Positions 6,040 to 10,821 of a stretch of 10,821 bases of DNA are shown here, piece after piece. The DNA is from Boseongicola sp. SB0675_bin_26. Its GTDB lineage: Bacteria; Pseudomonadota; Alphaproteobacteria; Rhodobacterales; Rhodobacteraceae. The stretch's first letter is position 1. Each line of letters starts with the position of its first letter. The stretch lies in contig VYCX01000153.1 in the NCBI GenBank assembly GCA_009843725.1, positions 1 to 10,821 of the forward strand, written 5' to 3'. Both the position numbers and the translations under genes were made by a program. Below the pieces are notes generated by a model. That model saw only the letters and a program-made list of their open reading frames with translations. It did not search any database and was not told the DNA's origin.

Positions 6040-8279
6040 TGGCTTTTGACGAAGAGATGGATGAATTCAAGGTCGTTGGAACGCGGCCCGACCGCCCCGA
6101 CGGGATCGACAAGGTGACGGGACGTGCCCGGTTCGGTGCCGACGCGACAGCGCCCGGCATGCTGCATGCGGTCATCATCCGCAGCCCGCATGCCCATGCG
6201 CGCATCGTCAGGATCGACGCCTCGAAGGCGGAGGCCGCACATGGCGTTAAGGCCGTTGTCACGCGTGCTGACTTTGCCGACGGCCTGGAGGGCGAGAACT
6301 GGAACATCCTGGAAAACCTCATGGCGGGCGAGCGCGCGCTCTATGACGGTCACGCCGTCGCCGCCATTGCCGCCACTTCCTCGCTGGCCGCGCGCGATGC
6401 AGCCAGGCTGGTCGAGGTGGAATACGAGGTGCTGCCCCACGTTACCGACGTGGACGAAGCAATGCAGGAAGCCGCGCCGGTGATCCGGGAGGGCGCCGCC
6501 GATGGCTCGGTTCCTGCGGGCATGCACCCGAACGTCGTGCGCTGCCACGATTCGGGACACGGTGATCCCGAGGAGGGCTTTGCCGAGGCCGACCTCGTGA
6601 TCGAGGAGAGGTTCACGACCGAGGCAACGCATCAGGGATACATCGAGCCCCATGCCTGTCTAGGCACGCTCGGCCCTGATGGCCGGGGCGAACTGTGGTG
6701 CTGCACCCAGGGTCACTGGAACGTGCAGAAGGTCTGTGCGGCGCTTCTGGATGTCGAGACGTCGAAACTGCGGGTGACCGCATCCGAGATTGGCGGCGGC
6801 TTCGGCGGCAAGACGGCGGTCTTCATTGAGCCGGTCGCGCTGGCGCTCAGCCGCAAGGCAAACAGGCCGGTCAAGCTGGTGATGCCGCGCGCGGACGTGT
6901 TCCGTGCCACCGGCCCGACCGCGTCCACCTCGATGGACGTGAAGATCGGCATGAAGAAGGACGGCACAATCACCGGAGCATCCGGCGTGTTCCGTTGCCA
7001 GGGCGGCGCCTTCCCGGGTGCACCGATGGAGTTCACCGCGATGTGCGCCTTCGCTCCCTATGCGCTGAAGCATGTCCGCCAGGTCGGCTACGACGTGATG
7101 ACAAATCGCCCCAAGCAGGCCGCTTACCGTGCTCCGGGTTCGCCGATGGCGGCATTCGCGGTGGAAAGCGTCATCGACGAGCTGTGCAACAGGCTCGGCC
7201 TCGATCCGATCGATGTGCGCCTCAAGAATGCCTCCCGGGAGGGCACCAAGGCAAGTTTCGGGCCCTCCTGGGACCGGATCGGGCTGGTCGAGACACTGGA
7301 GGCAGCAAAGGAGCATCCGCATTTCTCCGCACCGCTCGCAGAAGGCGCCGGCCGCGGCATTTCCTGCGGCTTCTGGTTCAACCATGCTGGCGAGACCGCG
7401 GTGCAGCTGGCACTGTCCGAAGATGGCACGGTGCAGCTTTCGGTCGGCACGCCGGACATCGGCGGCTCGCGCGCGTCCATGTGCATGATGGCTGCCGAGG
7501 AGCTTGGCATTCCGTACGAGGACGTGCGCACGACCATCGCCGATACCGCGACGCTGGGCTACAACGAGATCAGTCATGGCTCGCGCGTGACCTATGCGAG
7601 CGGCCTGGCCACGATCGAGGCGGCACGCGACACGGTCAAGAAGCTCTGCAAGCGTGCCGCCGACAAGTGGGGCATCGACGCGGAGGCGGTGGAATGGCGT
7701 GACGGCTGCGCGATTCCCTCCGGGCCAAATGCGGGTGACTTCGATCCGATGCCGATCAAGGAGATCGCCGGTCGTATGGGCCAGACCGGCGGTCCGATTG
7801 TCGGCCACTTCGAGGCGACTCCGGAAGGTGCCGGCGTCTCCTTCGCCACCCATATCGTCGATGCCGAAGTCGACCGGGAGACTGGCGCCACGACGGTCAC
7901 GCGCTACACGGTAGTGCAGGATGCCGGCAAGGCGATTCACCCCTCCTATGTCGAGGGGCAGTACCAGGGCGGTGCGGCACAGGGGATCGGCTGGGCGCTG
8001 AACGAAGAATACATCTATGACGAAGACGGCCGCCTGCTGAATGCTGGATTCCTGGACTACCGGATTCCCGTGGCTTCGGATCTGCCGATGATCGACACGG
8101 TGATCGTCGAGGTTCCGAATCCGGGTCATCCCTACGGCGTGCGCGGCGTTGGTGAAACCTCGATCTGCCCGCCACTCGCGGCCATCGCCAACGCGGTCTC
8201 CAACGCCGCTGGTGTTCGCATGCAGGATCTGCCGATGCGCCCGTCGCGAATTCTCGAGGCGTTGAAGGCCCGCTCGTGA
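6039..8279 (+). CDS. Molybdopterin-binding large subunit of a xanthine dehydrogenase/CO dehydrogenase-family hydroxylase
   Basis: This 746-residue catalytic subunit hydroxylates a carbon with oxygen from water at a molybdenum-pterin centre. The N-terminal a/b hammerhead domain covers about 15-135 (DKVTGRARF, then RSPHAHARI). Molybdopterin-binding elements follow: GGGFGGK (252-258), AAYRAPGSP (361-369), GTPDIGGSR (470-478) and GQYQGGAAQGIG (640-651). RGVGE (702-706) carries the catalytic Glu706. The active-site loop reads AYRAPGSP. It is neither the AYxCSFR loop of form I CO dehydrogenase nor the AYRGAGR loop of form II enzymes, so a CO dehydrogenase role is not supported. The substrate is unknown; purines, N-heteroaromatics or aldehydes are all possible. 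There is no Tat signal, so the enzyme should be cytoplasmic. The ATG overlaps the small-subunit stop by one base and follows GAGGGAGG. Confidence 0.95.
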   Translation: MAFDEEMDEFKVVGTRPDRPDGIDKVTGRARFGADATAPGMLHAVIIRSPHAHARIVRIDASKAEAAHGVKAVVTRADFADGLEGENWNILENLMAGERALYDGHAVAAIAATSSLAARDAARLVEVEYEVLPHVTDVDEAMQEAAPVIREGAADGSVPAGMHPNVVRCHDSGHGDPEEGFAEADLVIEERFTTEATHQGYIEPHACLGTLGPDGRGELWCCTQGHWNVQKVCAALLDVETSKLRVTASEIGGGFGGKTAVFIEPVALALSRKANRPVKLVMPRADVFRATGPTASTSMDVKIGMKKDGTITGASGVFRCQGGAFPGAPMEFTAMCAFAPYALKHVRQVGYDVMTNRPKQAAYRAPGSPMAAFAVESVIDELCNRLGLDPIDVRLKNASREGTKASFGPSWDRIGLVETLEAAKEHPHFSAPLAEGAGRGISCGFWFNHAGETAVQLALSEDGTVQLSVGTPDIGGSRASMCMMAAEELGIPYEDVRTTIADTATLGYNEISHGSRVTYASGLATIEAARDTVKKLCKRAADKWGIDAEAVEWRDGCAIPSGPNAGDFDPMPIKEIAGRMGQTGGPIVGHFEATPEGAGVSFATHIVDAEVDRETGATTVTRYTVVQDAGKAIHPSYVEGQYQGGAAQGIGWALNEEYIYDEDGRLLNAGFLDYRIPVASDLPMIDTVIVEVPNPGHPYGVRGVGETSICPPLAAIANAVSNAAGVRMQDLPMRPSRILEALKARS

Positions 8280-8427
8280 CTTGCCGCCCCCGCGCCCTGC
8301 ACCGGACAGGAGGGGACGAGAGAGAGCAGGTTGCCGCGGCGCGTACGGCGGCGTGGCGCCCGGGCCACGGACATTCCCGTTGGGCTTGTGCCGTCGGGTC
8401 GCGTTCAGGCGGGGCGGGATGATTCGC

Positions 8428-8434
8428 AGAGGGG
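8428..8434 (+). promoter_or_regulatory. Ribosome-binding site deciding the MoaD-like start
   Basis: AGAGGGG ends 7 bases before the GTG at 8442. It favours that codon over the upstream in-frame start at 8331, whose extra 37 residues are Arg-rich and lie outside the ubiquitin-like fold. Confidence 0.65.
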
Positions 8435-8441
8435 CAGATTC

Positions 8442-8702
8442 GTGAGCTATCGCCCGCTTGTCACGGTTCACCTCTGGTCCGGGCTTCGCGGCCTTGCCGA
8501 TGGCCGGGAAGCCGTCGAGGTCCGGGCCGCGACCGTCGGACAGATGCTCGATGCCTTGGTTGCCGAGATTCCCGCACTCGCGGAACCCATCGAAGCCGGC
8601 GTGTCCGTTTCGATTGACGGAAAGATATATGCCCAAGGCTTGACCCAGCCGGTCACCGAAGACAGCGAGATCTACCTGCTGCAGCGCATCAAGGGGGGGT
8701 GA
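8442..8702 (+). CDS. MoaD/ThiS-like sulfur-carrier protein
   Basis: This 86-residue protein shows the ubiquitin-like pattern of MoaD/ThiS. A first beta strand (VTVHLWSGLRGLA) is followed by a helix (TVGQMLDALVAEIP). A strand VSVSIDGKIY comes before the end, where a TEDSEIYLL strand leads to the C-terminal IKGG. The terminal Gly-Gly directly before the stop is the mark of a carrier that is adenylated by a MoeB/ThiF-like enzyme and converted to a thiocarboxylate. MoaD does this for molybdopterin synthase. The gene lies 162 bases after a Mo-hydroxylase operon on the same strand, so a role in cofactor assembly or sulfuration for that enzyme is plausible but inferred. No moaE or moeB is in the window. 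The start is GTG, chosen for the spacing from AGAGGGG and the fold boundary. Confidence 0.8.
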   Translation: MSYRPLVTVHLWSGLRGLADGREAVEVRAATVGQMLDALVAEIPALAEPIEAGVSVSIDGKIYAQGLTQPVTEDSEIYLLQRIKGG

Positions 8703-9134
8703 GGCGCCGCAGTTGCGTGAGAAATGCATGCCTCGGTGGAACGCTCGCATCCTCGACGAAACCCGGAAGGCGATCTCGCAGAGTGCAAGGGGCGCCACGG
8801 ATGGACCCAGGCAACGCGCGGCAGTCGCTGCAGCGTTTCCGGAGTCTCTCGTGGCAACGGTTTCAATCCGTGCATCCGGCCGGCGGCCTCCAGGACCGTA
8901 TGCTCCGCCATCTCCCGCCGGAAGTCTCGCCCTTGGCGGTCCTGAAACGGCCATGCGGCGGCGGCCAGACCTCGCCCGATTGCCCTCGCAAGACCAACTG
9001 CGAAATTGCGGTTGCGCATGAAGTCATGAGCGTGCCGATCTCGAAACCTGAACAGGGTTGCGAGCAGCCCTTCAGCCGGAAGGTCCGTGCAGATTGTGCA
9101 CCATGCCCGATCCCGCTCCACCGAAAATTTGAAC
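8703..9134. other. About 430-base region without a recognisable gene
   Basis: The stretch between the MoaD-like gene and the promoter of the XRE-cupin regulator has open frames on both strands but no recognised family. The longest minus-strand frame (8672-9439) runs antisense through the regulator's HTH and cupin coding region and is best seen as a shadow. No clear rho-independent terminator was seen after the MoaD-like gene. A GGCTCGAATCCCGCC string at 9140-9154 recalls a tRNA T-arm, but the flanks do not pair. Confidence 0.45.
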
Positions 9135-9163
9135 TTGACAGGCTCGAATCCCGCCGCCAAAAT
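9135..9163 (+). promoter_or_regulatory. Strong sigma70-type promoter for the regulator-transporter unit
   Basis: A perfect -35 box TTGACA (9135-9140) is followed after 17 bases by CAAAAT (9158-9163), which matches four of six -10 positions including the key A2 and T6. The local sequence is A/T-rich, in contrast to its surroundings. Transcription should begin at about 9169-9171, which is the ATG of the regulator, so the mRNA may be leaderless. Upstream AT-rich sequence (GAAAATTTGAA, 9123-9133) and the AAAATTTT block at 9159-9166 could serve as part of an autoregulatory operator; this is inference. Confidence 0.6.
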
Positions 9164-9170
9164 TTTACCT

Positions 9171-9830
9171 ATGCTAAAAAAGAAGCCGCAAGTTCTGCCA
9201 GAGGAAACGGCTCTCGATCTCGGAGAACAGCTCAGGCGTTGCCGCAAGGAAGCGCGGCTCACAATGCAGTACGTGGCCGACAATGCCGGCCTTTCGGTCG
9301 GTTTCATCTCGCAGGTCGAACGTGGCTTGGCAGCGCCCTCGCTGTCTTCGCTGCGCTCCATCGCGCGGGTTCTGCAGCGCCCGATTTCGGAGTTTCTGGA
9401 ACAGCCCGGAAGCAGCACTGGCGCGACGCGAAGAAGCAATCGCGTCAGCTATCGTGTCGCGGACGGGTCGATTTCGTACGAAAGGCTGTCGGCGAATTTC
9501 CCAGGCAGCACGCTGCGTTCGGTCATCGTGCACGAGCCGCCCGGGCACCGGAGCGAGCCGATCAGCCACGAAGGTGAAGAGTTGTTCTACATGCTGCAGG
9601 GCGAAATCACCGTCGAGATCGAAGGCGAGCGCAAGATCCTGCGACAGGGGGATTCGATGCACTTCGATTCCCGCAGGACGCACGCCACCTGGAATCACAC
9701 CGACCAGACGGTCTCGATTCTCTGGAGCGGCACCATGGATGTCTTCGGCGAAGACATCCACGAGCCCGTCCAAAGGAGCAACAGGCAAGGCACGAGCGCC
9801 CATTCTGACAAAAAGGGAGACGAAAAGTGA
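9171..9830 (+). CDS. XRE-family transcriptional regulator with C-terminal cupin domain
   Basis: This 219-residue protein has an N-terminal helix-turn-helix of the XRE/HTH_3 type at about 15-72 (LGEQLRRCRKEARLTMQYVA, then AGLSVGFISQVERG at 39-52 with recognition-helix FISQVE) and a C-terminal cupin_2 barrel at about 110-190. The cupin shows PGHRSEPISHEGEE and, later, GDSMHFDSRRTHATWNH, with His133 and His171 as likely metal- or ligand-site residues. Members of this architecture are dimeric regulators that sense small catabolites and often control neighbouring transport and catabolic genes. The ATG at 9171 is chosen because it begins just before the HTH and coincides with the expected transcription start. 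An in-frame GTG at 9087 would place the promoter inside the gene. There is no ribosome-binding site before 9171. The stop overlaps the start of the transporter gene. Confidence 0.92.
   Translation: MLKKKPQVLPEETALDLGEQLRRCRKEARLTMQYVADNAGLSVGFISQVERGLAAPSLSSLRSIARVLQRPISEFLEQPGSSTGATRRSNRVSYRVADGSISYERLSANFPGSTLRSVIVHEPPGHRSEPISHEGEELFYMLQGEITVEIEGERKILRQGDSMHFDSRRTHATWNHTDQTVSILWSGTMDVFGEDIHEPVQRSNRQGTSAHSDKKGDEK
9814..9819 (+). promoter_or_regulatory. Ribosome-binding site for the substrate-binding protein
   Basis: AGGGAG lies 7 bases before the GTG at 9827, within the last codons of the regulator. It supports the GTG start and suggests coupled translation. Confidence 0.65.
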
Positions 9831-10821
9831 CACATTGGAAGACAACTCTGGCTGCCGGACTGGTGGCAGCGACCGCGCTGACCGCCCCAGCCATTGCAGG
9901 TGGCACGCTGCGGCTCGACGAGGTTGCGGTCGGCGAACTCGACCCGGCCAAGGCGTCGGACTACGCCGACAGCATCCTGATGTTCAACGTCTACGACACG
10001 TTGGTGCTTCCGGTGCAAGGCGGTCCGGGTCATGCGCCGCACCTGGCCGAAAGCTGGGAAAGCGAAGGCAACTCGTTCACCTTTACGCTGAGAAGCGACG
10101 TGAATTTTCAGAGCGGCAACCCGCTGACCGCCGAGGACGTCGTCTTCTCGGTCGAGCGGATGAAGGCGCTGGGAGCCGGCCTCTCCTATCTCCTTGGCGT
10201 GGTCGAAAGCGCCGAGGCGATCGATTCATCCACCGTCCGTTTCAACCTTTCCTCGTCCTATGCCCCGTTCGTGGCGTCACTGGTGCGACTGCCCATCGTC
10301 GACAAGAAACTGGTCATGGAAAACCTTGGCGAGATGGGGGACTGGGGACAGGCATTCCTGTCCGCCAACGGTGCCGGCACCGGGGCCTATCGGGTCGTCT
10401 CGCACAACCCGCAGGAAGAGACCGTCATGGAAAGGAACGGCGATTACTTCCTCGATGTAGCTGAGGCGGCGCCTGACACCGTGCGCCTGCGTTACGGGCT
10501 GGAGGCGTCGACAGTGCGAACGCTCATTGCACAGGGCGAGCATGACATCTCGTCCCAGTGGTTGCCGCCTGAGGTGATGGGCGCGCTGGCCAAGGAAGGC
10601 GCACAGCTCTTTACCGAAAGCGGGACCGGGGCGTTCTATCTGAAGATGAACACGACCAAGCCGCCGCTTGACGACGTGAACTGTCGCCGGGCGCTGAGCG
10701 CCGCCTTCGACTATCAGACCGCGATCCGCATGATCGCGATCACGGAGAACGTCTCGGCCGGCAGCCCCTCGACAGGCGCGATTCCGGTCGGCATGTTCGG
10801 GGCCAACGACAGCTCGATGGT
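9827..10821 (+). CDS. ABC transporter substrate-binding protein, family 5 (peptide/nickel type), truncated by the window edge
   Basis: The open frame starts at GTG 9827, overlaps the regulator stop by 4 bases (GTGA) and is still open at the right edge, giving 331 visible residues of the roughly 500-530 usual in the family. A Sec signal peptide is clear: a positive N-terminus (MTHWK), a hydrophobic core and an AIA cleavage site after Ala24. The mature protein begins GGTLRLDEV. The SBP_bac_5 signature is plain at 72-110: LAESWESEGNSFTFTLR, then VNFQSGNPLTAEDVVFSVERM. Further family elements are the TGAYRVV strand and CRRALSAAFDYQT. It would bind a peptide, opine, polyamine-like or other small solute in the periplasm and hand it to a DppBCDF-like permease presumably encoded beyond the edge. 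Binding specificity cannot be read from sequence alone. The upstream XRE-cupin regulator is the likely controller. Confidence 0.95.
   Translation, partial: MTHWKTTLAAGLVAATALTAPAIAGGTLRLDEVAVGELDPAKASDYADSILMFNVYDTLVLPVQGGPGHAPHLAESWESEGNSFTFTLRSDVNFQSGNPLTAEDVVFSVERMKALGAGLSYLLGVVESAEAIDSSTVRFNLSSSYAPFVASLVRLPIVDKKLVMENLGEMGDWGQAFLSANGAGTGAYRVVSHNPQEETVMERNGDYFLDVAEAAPDTVRLRYGLEASTVRTLIAQGEHDISSQWLPPEVMGALAKEGAQLFTESGTGAFYLKMNTTKPPLDDVNCRRALSAAFDYQTAIRMIAITENVSAGSPSTGAIPVGMFGANDSSM

Noticed and set aside
6039..8279. Annotation of the Mo-hydroxylase as an aerobic CO dehydrogenase
   Set aside because: The active-site loop lacks the AYxCSFR motif that defines form I CoxL.
6660..8954. 764-codon open frame on the minus strand opposite the Mo large subunit
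   Set aside because: It is a shadow of a GC-rich gene: the plus frame has complete family motifs, while the minus product is rich in Arg, Gly, Ala and His with no domain.
9133..9160. tRNA 3' part, from the GGCTCGAATCCCGCC string
   Set aside because: The flanks do not form a five-pair T-stem and no anticodon or acceptor arm was found upstream. The string is the spacer of the promoter.
9087..9170. Upstream GTG start for the XRE-cupin regulator
   Set aside because: It would put a perfect TTGACA promoter inside the gene and add 28 residues without HTH-family character.
8672..9439. 255-codon minus-strand frame between the MoaD-like gene and the regulator
   Set aside because: It continues antisense through the regulator's HTH, has no clear ribosome-binding site or family, and fits a GC-rich shadow frame.

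Overview
The window is GC-rich bacterial DNA with all recognised genes on the + strand. The order acpS-lepB-rnc, an alphaproteobacterial style of signal peptidase I, and dense catabolic and transport clusters point to an alphaproteobacterium, most likely of the Rhizobiales/Rhodobacterales type. This assignment is inference from gene content and order. No rRNA, tRNA, CRISPR array or insertion sequence was recognised.

Layout. (1) Positions 2-64 hold the last 20 codons of a gene that starts outside the window, possibly a MaoC-type dehydratase. (2) A complete class II histone-deacetylase-like amidohydrolase lies at 235-1350. (3) A 726-base stretch (1351-2076) has no recognisable gene. (4) A housekeeping block follows: acpS (holo-ACP synthase), lepB (signal peptidase I) and rnc (RNase III). 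The last two overlap by 4 bases. The era gene that commonly follows rnc in alphaproteobacteria is absent. (5) A 642-base stretch (4063-4704) has no recognisable gene. (6) A molybdenum hydroxylase operon of the xanthine dehydrogenase/CO dehydrogenase family comes next: FAD subunit, [2Fe-2S] subunit and large molybdopterin subunit, tightly packed. A small MoaD/ThiS-like protein ending in Gly-Gly follows 162 bases later. (7) A 468-base stretch (8703-9170) has no recognised gene, but its end carries a good sigma70-type promoter. (8) The last part is an XRE-cupin transcriptional regulator followed, with a 4-base overlap, by a family 5 (dipeptide/oligopeptide-type) ABC transporter substrate-binding protein that runs off the right edge.

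How the parts may work together. The Mo-hydroxylase genes form one transcription unit for oxidising an unknown, probably N-heterocyclic or aldehyde-like, substrate. The MoaD-like protein may supply sulfur for its cofactor. The XRE-cupin regulator probably senses a small ligand and controls the uptake system it is translationally coupled to. Whether the transporter, the Mo-hydroxylase and the HDAC-like amidohydrolase belong to one catabolic programme cannot be decided from this window.

The most unusual points are the apparently leaderless regulator transcript, the MoaD-like gene tied to the Mo-hydroxylase, the AYRAPGSP active-site loop of the large subunit, and the housekeeping block cut off from era and flanked by two long gene-free gaps. 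I did not find a clear new defence or mobile system.
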